Below, piece after piece: positions 10,121 to 22,600 of a DNA stretch of 64,000 nt (its first letter is position 1; every line of letters starts with the position of its first letter). Source of the stretch: Agelas oroides. Lineage: Eukaryota; Porifera; Demospongiae; Agelasida; Agelasidae. The stretch spans positions 25,651,674 to 25,715,673 of the forward strand of contig OX422184.1 in the NCBI GenBank assembly GCA_949130485.1, given 5' to 3'. The notes under the pieces were generated by a model. It saw only the letters and a program-made list of their open reading frames with translations. It was not told where the DNA came from and searched no databases. The translations under genes were made by a program, and so were the position numbers.

Positions 10121-10482
10121 GTGAGTGCTTGAACCGTTTTTGAGTTATCGTTGTTTGAACAAAAGTCGTAACGAAGAAAGAAGAAAGAAGAAAGAATACG
10201 AAAAATGGCACTTTTACTACCGCACACTTTTGCGTTTAGCTGTCTTCCGCGTGGCTTTTGGGCAACTATATCAGTCTTGCTGATCACAAAGGCACTCAAA
10301 GAGGACGTCTGGGCGCTTAAATAAGCTTTTAGCGTGTTTGTGAAGTTATACGGCTTTTGCTTAAGTATTGCATATATTGCGCGTCGGCGCCATCCCTACA
10401 TAGAGAGTCTACCGACTCTCTGATACAGTGAAGGAGTTGTGAAGGGGGAGCTGTAGCCCCCCTAGTCCCCCCCCCCATTCCT

Positions 10483-10665
10483 ATGCCCTTGCCTCTGCGC
10501 GTACGCGCGTTCGTCGCTGATTGCACAGCGAGCAACTACACGCGCGGAGGAAACTGGGCCCCACCCACGTGTGTAAATTACCGCACGGCCCCGCCCACTC
10601 ACACGTGCTTCCGGTGCCACGCCCACTTGATTTCACCGAGGGGCCGTTCTTTGTTCTTGCTTTCG
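10483..10665. repeat. GC-rich repeat block, reversed copy
   Basis: Reverse complement of about 8247-8420 (shared gcacggccccgcccactcac). Lies at the centre of the palindromic complex. Confidence 0.65.
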
Positions 10666-10830
10666 GATTCTTTGGGATCAGCAAAGTTCATATAAGTGGC
10701 CAAAAGCCACGCGGAAGAAAGCTAAACGCAAAAGTGTGCGATAGCAAAAGTGCCATTTTTCGTCTTCTTTCTTTCTTCGTTACGACTTTTGTTCAAACAA
10801 CGATAACTCAAACACGGTTCAAGCACTCAC

Positions 10831-10929
10831 CTTGGTTTTAGTACGAAACGGATACTCATCACAGCGTGCAGCTTCCCAACCACTCAGCGACTTCATAGCT
10901 TCAAATTCACCCTGGTCAGCAAAAGCCAT
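10831..10929 (-). CDS. Repeat-borne 33-codon first exon, copy 2
   Basis: Minus-strand copy of the exon at 10022-10120: begins MAFADQGEFEAMKSLSGWE, ends FRTKTK, donor accaag|gtgagtgctt. Together with copy 1 it forms mirror-image arms of the palindrome. Confidence 0.45.
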
Positions 10930-11000
10930 TCACAACACTCTGAGGCTGCTGTCCGTTGCTTAGGACGCCATTTTCTAATTTTGTACGCATGCGCATACGA

Positions 11001-11050
11001 AGTCTCGTTCCCAGACCAAAGACCGCGGTCATTGGTCTGGAAGCGAGACT
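11001..11050. repeat. 50-bp palindrome, reversed copy
   Basis: agtctcgttcccagaccaaa ... tggaagcgagact, the mirror of 9902-9951. Confidence 0.8.
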
Positions 11051-11484
11051 AGTAAGCGGCAGTACGCATGGCTGGCATGGTCTTTTCCCCCCGCGTCATT
11101 GGGCAAGACTTATGAACACCACGTAGGTAAAGCGCTGTATTCGGCTGCCTACTGGTAGCTATACCAAAAATAGCTTACTCACAGCTTTAGTCAATTGTAA
11201 GGCTAGGATGGTCAGTTGTCAGTATGATAGTTTTCTGTGCTGCAGCTGTCATGTGATTGACAACTGAATCATGAAATTGGTTTCACAAAGTTCAGTATGG
11301 AGAGTGGTTGGCCCTTCATCAGGTTCTAGCTGGCTATATTACACAATTATTACTTGCCTAGAACCACCACTAAACTCGACGCTGTTTCAAGTTCTGATGT
11401 TGTATCATACTGACAACTGATGAAGTATTCTTCTTAGACTTCGGTCTAACTGTAATTGAGATTAACATCAAAAAAAAGTACAGA

Positions 11485-12065
11485 AACAAGAAATAAAAAA
11501 CATTAAAAATGTAAAAAGATGTAGGGATGGCATGCCAAAAAGTATGCAAACAAGGTAGGGATAATGCATGAAAGCAAAGGTCAACATATTGGCAAAGCCC
11601 CATCCCTACATCTTTTTCACACTACAGCTGATGTAATGCTGCTAGATCATATTAGCCTCGTCCCTGAGCCAACATGTGGGAGAAGAAAAGTGGCCTGGGG
11701 ACGAGGCTAAAACCATGCCATGTACTTTACTATCATAAGTCTGTCAACTCTGGTTGTTGAAGAGGTTCCATGTAACATAATGCTGCCAAGAGGGTCATAC
11801 TAGCCTCATTCCCAGGCCACGTGGGAGAAGGAAGTTGCCTGAGAACGAGGCTACAGCCATGAATTGCCAGTAAAGGTTGTGAACTTGTGGTATGTTTTAG
11901 GAAAGACCCCCATGCACTGTCTAACTGCAGTGTGAAAAAGATGTAGGGATGGGGCTTTGCCAATATGTTGACCTTTGCTTTCATGCATTATCCCTATCTT
12001 GTTTGCATACTTTTTGGCATGCCATCCCTACATCTTTTTACATTTTTAATGTTTTTTATTTCTTG
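11485..12065. mobile_element. Long-arm MITE, copy 2
   Basis: Arms 11485-11630 and 11927-12065 with the same agatgtagggatgg boxes as copy 1. Its left flank (reversed) equals the right flank of copies 1 and 3, so MITE and exon unit appear to have travelled together. Confidence 0.8.
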
Positions 12066-13045
12066 TACATCATACGTATAAACCAGGCTAGGTTAATATA
12101 GCTACGTACATACCATAACCCTTAATGCAGTGGCATGATACCAATTAAACCAGTCACAGTCATCTTATTTTTATGGCTCACAAGATTATCAATAGAGTAG
12201 AAAAAACGACACATTGGCAACACCCTTGTTCTTCTGTACCATGATGACTACTTAATTTGTGAAAGGAGTAGGTGTAGGGAGGCTATGGGATGATGTTTAG
12301 TCCGTAGGGTTCTATTGTTCTTAAAGCCTTGATCCAAGCACTTTCTCTCTTCTTCAGACTTCTTCAATCTTCTGTGCATTCAACTGGCTGGACTTGGACG
12401 TCAGAGGGGATCGATGTGGTGGTTCTGTTGGACATGTCGTGCAGCTTTGAAGCAGGAACATACTGAAAGGCATTCGTTCCACATCAAATATCAACCTCAA
12501 GTTGCCACTTCCATTGTGCTAGCCAGCCAAGGCTTGCTCCAAAGTCCTCAAAATCTGTAATCCATCAGCAATCTCCAATGCTCTTATATTCAGCCATTAG
12601 TTGCAGCTCTCCCACCTGACCCCCTCTGCTCTTTACTCCTATAGTTTCACATCAAGATCTTATGATAGGGGAGCTTCTGCCACATCAATCCCGCATTTTG
12701 TTGCCTTTCTCCCAACGCCGTCCTCAAGCAGCTTGTCATACTGTGAGTTCTTGTCCCACTATCACACTCTCTTCCTGTCCACATCGAACCCTCCTGTTGC
12801 TCTTGGATATATTCCTGTTGTTTCCCCTCACCTTTAACTTCACTGTAGATACTTGAGAGGCATAGTCAACTCTGGAAGTGATTTTGGAAAAGACATGACT
12901 GACAGTAAATTAACTTGAGCTTGGTTCTCACTTATCATGTGGGTTGCTCCTCCCCCAGAAACTCTACAGCTTCAATGATGGTAGTCCAGGTCGGGGGAGG
13001 ATCCACTCTCCTCAGCTAGACCTCCAGCATTTCAACCATGGACAA
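12066..13045. repeat. Segmental duplication copy A, right part
   Basis: Continues the copy A/C homology: 12440-12540 (ttgccacttccattgtgcta) matches 36735-36840. Near 12943 it runs into a partial Death-exon duplicate. Confidence 0.7.
12943..13041 (-). pseudogene. Truncated duplicate of the terminal Death exon
   Basis: About 100 bp nearly identical to 13419-13520 (shared cagaaactctacagcttcaa), covering the middle of the last Death domain of the kinase gene. Both ends are missing and single-base differences are present; it is not a usable exon. Confidence 0.75.
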
Positions 13046-13374
13046 ACGGCAATTGCCTACCCGTTCGTGGGAAATTGTTCCAGGCCTGTCCATCTTTTAT
13101 ACTCCATACAGTAAGTAACCTAAAATTAACCTAAGAAGTTTCACAGCTAAAAAGCTGTCCACTTTGTCTGCATCTTGACTACCAATACAAGCCCCTACCA
13201 ACAGCAGTTTGTTGCCAGGGAGGACTGTCATACTTTAAGTAACCAAAATTAATTTGGAATTTACAAAAAGCAAGGTGTGAACTGTGAAGAAGGCTATTAT
13301 CACAATTGAAAATTTTAAGCTATGAAATAAGAAAATCTATTTTACTACTTTATAAGGCATCTATACACTATACA

Positions 13375-13664
13375 CTAAACTGGGGTACTCAGTATAAACT
13401 TCTGTCTGAGTTCCTTTCCCAGTTGCTCCTCCCCCAGAAACTCTACAGCTTCAATGATGGCAGTCCAGGTGGGGGGAGGGTCCACTCTCCTCAGCCAGAC
13501 CTCCAGCATTTCAAGCAGACAGAGGTGGGGGTCACCGCTGTGCTTTGCCTCAATGCTGGCAAGGTCACTGATCTTTAGCTGAACTCCAATCACTTTCCAT
13601 TTGCTTGCAACTTTGCGGTAGAGGGCTGTTATAAGTTCAGTCAAATCTGGTGCTTGGACTGTAT
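13375..13664 (-). CDS. Gene K terminal exon: C-terminal Death domain and stop
   Basis: Acceptor atcctgtctatgtag, phase 1 start, TAG stop at 13375. Encodes about 96 residues with the Death-domain signature: LTELITALYRKVASKW, VIGVQLKI, SIEAKHSGDPHLCLLEML, VWLRRVDPPPTWTAIIEAV and LGKELRQKF. Position at the C-terminus after ZU5-UPA matches the order in UNC5 and PIDD. No clear AATAAA signal was seen just downstream. Confidence 0.82.
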
Positions 13665-16600
13665 CTACATAGACAGGATATGTGGGTGACTATAGGCCTG
13701 GGCATAATATGCTCCAATTTGTCTTGATTATGCTATGCTTCAGTCCTCACAGAATGACAGTATTATGCTTTCCCATGGGAAAGCTGTGACATTATGCTTA
13801 AATTGTGTCCACTCAAAAGTTCATGATCATGCATCCTTTCAAGCACGATTGTTGGTTGTTTATCGTAGTCTTAAATTGAATAATTGAGAAGACTATCAGA
13901 ATATGCAAATTAGCTGCTCATGAGAAACGATGTGATAATGGTTCGTGAATAAATTAAATGTTAACTCGTGAATAATGATAAGTTGCTTGTTACGCGAAGG
14001 CTCTAGCGCACTTACTTTTGTAATTATGCTCGAATTATGCTCAATGCTTACTAGCACTGATTACGCTCAATTTTATGCTCGCCTAATATGCACAAGCCTG
14101 TGGGTGACATACTTGACAGTGGCTGCTAGGTCTAGCAGATATACAATATTAAGGACTTACAAATTATGCATGAAAATATTACCTCCCAAACTCACCTCTA
14201 CGATATGGGGTTCTGGTCTCCATGTCTGCAAGATGTAAAACAATAATAGTTAAGGAGTACTGAGTATGTTTGAGGGAAATGACATGTTACCTTGTTCTGC
14301 TGGATCCAGAATGAGGTGGATGAAGTTGTATGGTGCTTCTGCTCCTGTGAGAACCACTTTATGCCTCAGTCGAACAGGTTTCTGGTCCTCTTTCTCCCAC
14401 TGTACAACCAGCTGACACTCTGGTATCCATTGACCTTTTTTAAACTGATCTACATCCTTCCTGGTGATGTGGTATGTGGGTAAATCCAGTTCAATGTTGA
14501 TAACAGTTAATTTTAATACAGTGGAACTCCTGTAAAATAACCCCCCTTAAATGAGGACACCTTGCTATCAGTCCACTGGAACATGACCCAATTAACTTCA
14601 CTTTTTTCCCCTCGTAAATACACCTCGCTAATCAGGACAAAATAGCTTGGTGTTCGTATTAGACAGGCTCCACTGTATAGTGATGCCTGCTAGTACTGTG
14701 GTATCCATGCAGTATGGTGGTATACACACTAATCTATCTTCTATTACTGTCCTTGTGCATGTGTAATATGCCTAACTCACGGTGGGGGCACTGAGTGGTG
14801 TTATTCTCCAGCCTTCTGTTGTCACCAGTCCATCTGGTGGAATGCTCAGAGTTATTTCACTGTGCTCAAACCTAACACGCAATCTGGCTTCCTGATCAAA
14901 ATGGCCATAGTGCTCTTTCACAACCTGCAATAAAAAGGACAATGAGTATGAGTATATAGCAAGCGAGTATGGGGTTAGTCTTCATGTACCGTTCCTTAGA
15001 GTACGTCATCTTTACGTCATGTAATTTATGTCCTTTGTTACAGTTACGGTTAGGGCTAGGGCCAGGGAATGGGATTTTTCCCTTCTTTTTTTTTTGTCTG
15101 TGTTAAAACTGACAAACACCTTTGTCTTGCACGTTAATGGTAGCTGCGACGTTCATGGCATAAGAACAACAACAATACGTGGCGTAACGATGATGTATTG
15201 TAAGGAACGGTACATTGAGAATGGGCCTTAGTACGAGAATATAGCAAGTCCTCTTGCATACTCGTACTGTTTCTCCATTCTGCTATTCAATATTTCACAA
15301 AATCACCTATGACTTTCATGGTGATACAGTTCTTGATTGTGCTACCATAATTATTCGAATACTACGTAAGCTTAAAAAATAATTAGGTTGTGACCTTACG
15401 TTAGATTGGATTCATCATAAATTCCTGGAATTGAATTTCTTACGTAAAATTATATCTTACAATCACAAATTATACATGGAAACGCAAAGGCGGGCTTTTG
15501 CAAGCCTTATAAGTGCATAGCTGGTTTTCCTAGAATTTTGTACAGACCTCGATGAACTCTGTAAACCGATGAAGGCAGTACCAAGTGTCCTGCGCTATCT
15601 AGGTAAGTGTACAGCTGCCTTTTCCTCGAATTGTGTACATACCTCGTCGAACTCTGCGACCAATGAAGGTTGCACCAAGCATAGCTATATAAGTGAATAG
15701 CTGTTTTTTCCAGGAATTGTGCACAGACTTAGCCGAACTATGAAGACTGTTTGTGAGACTGATAGGAAGGCCACGAAGGTTGGAGGTTGGTTTCAGTCAT
15801 TATCTTACGCTAAATTGGATTAGCATAAATAAATTAAGACTCTGGCTTACATAGCATTGGATCATACGTAGTATTCTAATAATATGTCTTGTCAGTTCAC
15901 AGAACAAAATCTTTGGATCGAAATGTCTGGACTTTGCTATTAAAATTTGTTGTCCTATGCTTTAAATTAGCTCGACAATACCCCCTACTACAAATGTACC
16001 GTATTCTCTGCATCAAGATCTTGTATGATGACAAAGTAAAATCTCCAGTGCATCTTCCTAATAGTATGGTACAGATGTGCACAGTAGGACCGCGGTATCT
16101 CCTCGCTTCCAGTCACACCAACCCCAGAGAAGTGGGTCAGCTGGATACTACCATAAGTGCTGTTTGTAGTGAAAACTCCTCCATCCAACTGTTCAAATGT
16201 GTATGGAAGGTCTTTTTGAGAGCACTTGGTGAAGACAAAGCTGAGGTTAGACAATACTGCTTCATCTTCTGTGAGTGCACAGTGTTGGATTTCCAAGGTC
16301 ACAGGCTTTGTGAACTTGCAGGGTGCTGAGATCCAGAAGACAGGACTGAGCAAGTCTGAACCCTCAGGTAGCTGAAACTGCCCAGAGAGGCTCACTCTGA
16401 TGTTGATCCTACACTCTGCTGTGCCAGCTGGAAGACTGTCTTTGGGAACATGAAGTCTCAGTCCATACCCCTTCCACTGAAATGAGCCTCCTTCATTTTG
16501 AACTGTGAATTCGACTTCCCTAATCACTTCTGCTCCATGAATAGAACCTGGAAAAACATGAGTAAAAGTGAATGTTCATTTTACATCCTGCCTTTCTCTG

Positions 16601-19600
16601 TTGATTTTTGGTACACTGTTTGCCCACAATATTAATTTGATGCAGAAAGAGGTAACCTATTTCTCAGGATGGCCAAGTCAGCTGTCAGATGACAGACTTC
16701 TACTGAGCACTAGAGTAACCAATCAGTTATTGGACACCCCACATTATCGGACGGCTGCATGCATAGCACCAATGGGAGTAACAACGGCCCTTGTTTTTGA
16801 TCCAGTAGGTAGGTTGATGCAACTGCTACGTGCACCCCAATTTTGGGCTTTATAGATGGATGTGGACGCTATGCCGCAATAAAGGGTGGTGTCCGATGGT
16901 CGCGACCATCGGACAAAGCTACCGATCCACGGACGACAAAGTCCTATAAAAGCGAGGGAGGCAGCACTGTCCACCAAACTTGGTTTTCAGCTGCACCAAT
17001 CCTTGCTCTACCGAGCCTCCAATTATCAGCGATTTCTGTTGTAGAACGGAGACAAGTGTCGCGTGAAGAACACGTAGGTTCAAGCCATTGATAAATGGAG
17101 AATGAATTTAGTGGGCATGCATGCATGCACATTTTGACAAAGCACGTAAAACTGAAAAGGCTTTTGGAAGGTAAGAATCCTTCAAAACTAGGTGAATAGT
17201 CTGACATATGTACGTACCAATAGCTATAGTGGGCTGTTGTAAGAAGTACTCCTAAATTTGTCCTAACCTTGGCCTGTGGCTCTCAGGTCTGACCCACGTA
17301 GGTTATGGGATGATGAGAATATGCAAAAGGCGACAGCTGCTGTAGAGCAAGGTGGAGCTAGCATTCATCATGCTGCAGAGAAGTATGGTACATGTTCCAC
17401 ACTTCCTATACAGGCTACTTACCACACATTCCACACATCATATACAGCCTACTTGCCCATGTCTGAGCCCACAATGTGCCCAGGCAAATTCAATTTGAAC
17501 TACAGACTTGGTAGTCGCATTATGTGTGTATTGTAATTAAAGCCTCAAAGAGAATACCTCCAATGCACTTTCTTCTACTATTGTTAGTGAAGAATCCCTT
17601 TAGATGTTGCTGATGAGTGTTGTAAGTGTAGCTGGTGAAGGGAGTGCACATCTACTTTAGTTAAATTGAGATCAGAAGAAGAGAACATGTTAGGCTATGT
17701 TTTGTTTTGAGAAATTAATGTTGAAGAAGTAACAACTAAGTACACACTAATAGGTGTGTGTATGAAATACAAACAGAGAGTTACCTTTCTGTGTCACCAC
17801 TGGAAATTTGCCTTGGTTTTCTTGCTGCAACTCCTGGATTGTTTTCTGCAGCTGTGCTGTTACCTGCTCACTAGCTGCTAACTGTTGGTTCAGCTCTTGA
17901 AGTTGTGTCTCCTTGGCCTCAATAATTTGATCTTTCTCCCGAGTAACTGCTTCATATTGTTGTTGTCTTGCAGCTAGTACTGCATCCTTCTCTTGAACTT
18001 GAACTTGTAGTTGCTGCTGGAGGACTCGAATTTGTTCATTCTCTTGCTGCAGTTCCTTGATTTGTCTCCCCCTGTGCACTGCCCTACTTCCCTCTTGAGC
18101 TTGCTGCACACTGTCACCATACTGGGGAGCTTCTTTCAGTTCAGCTAGGCGGTGGCAGAGATCCTGAGCTGAGGGTCTGTCTTCCTCATTGTAACTCAGG
18201 CAGTCAGTGGCCATGGGGAGGAGGGGGTGGGTGGGATCGATCAGGTCTATTTGTGACTTACGACGTTCAGTCTCAGGAACTACTTCATGGAGCCTGCGTT
18301 TTGGGTCACGTGGGTCTCTGACTTTTTTGGTACGAGGGCTGGGGTCAGGAAACTGTCGAGTAATGATTTGTATGTCCAGTACACCAAATGAGAAAGAGTC
18401 CAACTTTTTGGTGTAGACTGGTGGATCATCTAATGCCTCAGGGGACATGTATGCCAGTGTCCCTGGGCACATGGTGAGGGGGGTCATAGTAGTGCGATTG
18501 ATGTTGAAAAGCTTTGCCATTCCAAAATCTGTGACCTTGACCCTGTTTCCTCCAGCAATCAGGAGGACATTGTTGCTAGAGAGGTCGCGATGTATGATGT
18601 CATTTGAGTGGAGGTAGGCAAGGGCCAGGGCTATGTCATGGCAAAGATCCACTTGGGTGTGGTAGGGGAGTGGTTCTTGGGACTGCTCAAGGAATCGGGT
18701 CAAACTGTCATCCATCAACTCCATTAGGAGCACTGGCAGTCGAGTTTCTTGGTCTTGGTATAACCCTAAGTACTGTACAATGTTGGGGTGTCTTATTGCA
18801 CTCAAAACGCTGCATTCTTGCTGGAATCGTTTCATGATGGTCATTGTTCCTGGGTCATTGGACTGAAAAAGGGTGGAGTGGAGGATTTTACCAGCACAGG
18901 GCAGGTCGTCACACATGGCCTTGTACACAGCTCCATAGGAGCCAGTTCCCAGGAGTTCAGTTTTGATGAGTCGGACTCTTTGGTATTCCAACAGTTTAAC
19001 AGCTCCATCAAATTTGGTATCAAATTGTCCCTGGGTTTGCTGTGCCACTGCAAGAATGAAAATGGCAACCTCAATGAAAATTATGACAAGAAAAGTGGAA
19101 TGCAAGGACATTGTGGGGCAATCCTAAGGGTGCATGCAGAACATGGAGGTACAACAAGAAAATAAACCTTAACACTCAAAGCGTTAAGGTGCAGGAACAC
19201 ATCTACTGCCCTTTGCTATCTACGTATGAGTGGCCTAGATCATGAGACAGTTAGAAAATGCTGTGCCACCGAGGAGTATGGTATTTGATTTTAAAAATGG
19301 ACAAGCCTGTTTTGAGATAGCCTAGAAACACTACCACAAGCACCCTACGTCCTCTTAGAATTTGTAGTTTCATATAAAGTAACTCTCTTGATACAAAATT
19401 CGAGTACATGAGCAGGTGAGTTGGCACGAAATGCTTGACTAGAGTGTATGGTGTGGCTGTTGAGTGCAAAGTGCACATACTCATGTTCTGTTTCCGTCTG
19501 TTGTACTGTTACTACACATGAACAGGGTCAACTGAGACAGACAGTCTGCCAGTGACTTCACGAGTTTACGAGTGTTGTTGTGAGTAAGAACACTTTCTTG

Positions 19601-22600
19601 TGCACTACACTGCCTCTATCTGTGACTTGGTGTTTAGTTTTGATAAGCACACTAGGCGATGAGAAATACAATACCACCATTATTGATACCATCCATAACC
19701 ACCCTATGAATGTGTGCATTTGAACATACCACTGTAATGACATACTTACTCGTTTGTGGTTCTCCTTGCACACTGAGTGGTATCTTCTGGGTTTCTGTTG
19801 ATACGGTTTTTCTTGATACTGACATCTGTGCCTCTGCACCCACTGCAGCAAGAAGGGTAGCATTATTGTCTATGTATGTTAAATCCAAAATTATAATGTG
19901 ACAGCAAAGGACAGAAACATTCATAGCAATGCGATGAAAATAGATAATGCATGGTACATGGTAGTCTGGGATTTATGGTCAATAACCACCTGACTCCGAG
20001 GGTGGAGCCCGAGGACAAGGGTGGTTATTGTCCATAAATAACATGCAGCATGTGTTATATTCTCCAACCTGATTGGTCCTTGTTGTTATTAGTAAACATG
20101 CAAGATAGTTTACACTGCAAACAAGGTAGCTTATAGGAAACATCATTTTACAACTTCCTGTGGTATATGGAACAATCTAAAACTTTCATATCTACCTGTT
20201 GCCATAGAAACAAGGGTGAAGTGGAGAATATACCCACCTAAACTATAGCTAATAGCAATAGCCTTTATGCATTATCACATAAAGATACATGGTGTACACA
20301 AAATATACGTATGTACATGCATGAAAACAGCATCATATATTAGTAAAGGTGGCCGATAAACTTTTATCGTAGACATTATTAGCATCTTTGTTCATGTTCA
20401 CAGCAAGTGGCATAGCTAGCCTTCTCCCCAGCACCCCCTCTCCCGAAGAGAGGCCAGGTACTTGCTTTTTGCACATGTGCGAAATATTTTATTTTCCAGA
20501 AAAAGCTCATACATTTACCTTGTCCGTATGCAGATTATACTAAAGAGTTTTCTTTGAAGTTGGCTCCAGTGGCGATTTAAGTTGCAGAATCTACTTGAAT
20601 ACTACTTTTTAGAACTAGCACTATCATCTTCCTTTTACAACAGAAACAACAAAGCCTTAGCAAACAGCAATCGCCCATTCATTTGCATGAAACAAACATG
20701 TACAGTTCGTATACATACCTAATGTACGATAAAGTATTTGTTATTTTATGAACCCCCTAAATTTTGCGCATGCACACACAGTGAGTACCAGGCCTCTCTT
20801 CAGGGCCTGGGGACGAGGCATAACAACATAGCCACTAACATACCTCCAGCCTTATGATTCTTTGCTATTCTCTCTGCAAGTGCTTTGTTTGCTCCCCCAG
20901 CACGATGTCCCACTGCTTCCACCAACTGCCGCCATGTTGGCAAACCAAACCTCTCCACATTGTGTTTTCCCTTCAGCCACATTGTTATCACTGAAGTTAG
21001 GCAAGCAGTAGGGTCATCCCTGCAATCAGCTTCAATGGCCCTCAAGAGATCAGGATTTAGTCGCAGAGCAATACCAATGCCCTTCCAGTGTGCGGTGACT
21101 GGAAGAAGCTCACTTAGCACATCAAAGTGATCATCAAGATCTGAAGATTAAACATTTAGGTCAAGCAAAATTAAATAGTAGTTTCTCATCTATTAACTAT
21201 CACACTAGAGACGGTGTAGTAGGGTTTTAAATTTCATGTTGTATTTAACTTCTGGTCATAGTTCACTTTCACCAAACCTGGTAGTGTAGTCATATTTATG
21301 CCAATCAATCATTGCCAAAAAACCCTGCTAGGCAACACCTTTAGGCTAACATCATCACTCTGGAAAGGCAGGAAGAAGGGTACTAGTTTGTAGGTCATCG
21401 TGAATTTGGCCAAGGCAGCCAGACACAAAGCTTTTACTTGAACACAGGGAACAAACAGCCTGCAGTTTCCCTCAAGGTACATGTACAAGCAGCTTGGAAA
21501 CTGGCTGATATGTCAGGGGTGTATATATATAAGTTTTAAGTAGTAGAATAGGGCCATTTCAAATTACCAGTGTATAGCTACTTGGCCACAGAACACAATC
21601 TTACGAGGATGATGGGGTTGGGGTAATTAAGTAATCACCCACCTAATGGAGTGGAATCAACTTGTGAGAGATTGGTGATGCCAGGAGGACTTTGTGCAGC
21701 TAGAGAAAAGAACAACACACAAACACAGTCAGGATTAGTGTAATCAAAGATAAAAGTATAGAAATCAAGAAATCAATGCAATTGGAACTGCCCTTTCAAC
21801 AAACATCACAGTACAGAGAAACAATCACTCTCACCACACCTATATACAAGACTTTAAAAACATTAAAAATGTAAAAAGATGTAGGGATGACATGCCAAAA
21901 AGTATACAAACAAGGTAGGGATAATGCATGAAAGCAAAGGTCAACATATTGGCAAAGCCCCATCCCTACATCTTTTTCACACTGCAGTTAGACAGTGCAT
22001 GGGGTCTTCCTAAAACGTACCACAAGCAACACCCCAACCTATGGCTGTAGCCTCGTTCTCAGGCCACTGCCTAGCTCCTCCCACATGGCCTGGGAACGAG
22101 GCTACAAGTTCCTCGTTCTCAGACCACTTCCTAGCTCCTCCCACATGGACTGGGAACGAGGCTAGTACGATCCGTGTCGTAGCCGTCGTAGGTACCTATC
22201 AGATAGCTACTATGTAGCTTTACTGCCATCATACTACTTGTAGTGACAGTGGCACCCTTTCTGATACAACCTAGACACTGAGCTTGAGTGGGCTGCAGAC
22301 TAGTCATAGTAATCAGTGTGTAAACTCAGGTACTCACATGTACTCATGCTAACTGCATGGATGGGTACAGATTCAGCTCTCAAGCACGCTGTCAAACTGC
22401 AGTGTGAAAAAGATGTAGGGATGGGGCTTTGCCAATATGTTGACCTTTGCTTTCATGCATTATCCCTACCTTGTTTGCATACTTTTTGGCATGTCATCCC
22501 TACATCTTTTTACATTTTTAATGTTTTTAAAGTCTTGTTTCTGTACTTTTTTGATGTTAATCTCAGTTACAGTTAGACCTAAGGCCACTCCAAGTTGATT

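Larger units (their letters stand above)
8097..12065. mobile_element. Composite palindromic transposon complex (about 4 kb)
   Basis: This block interrupts copy A relative to copy C (compare 7990-8096 plus 12066-12200 with 36470-36640). It contains, in order: a reversed end fragment (8097-8240), a GC-rich block, a decayed MAKF unit, a long-arm MITE (8815-9470), a unit with the 33-codon exon (9471-10425), a second GC-rich block (reversed), a reversed exon unit (10666-11484) and a reversed-flank MITE (11485-12065). From 8815 to 12065 it is a giant imperfect palindrome centred near 10480. The end gactctctgata is common to 8097 (reversed), 10425 and 23776. Confidence 0.75.

Noticed and set aside
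19048-19111. N-terminal signal peptide or membrane segment before the kinase
   Set aside because: The hydrophobic codons lie upstream of a strong acceptor (ttttcattcttgcag) and are the intron's pyrimidine tract.
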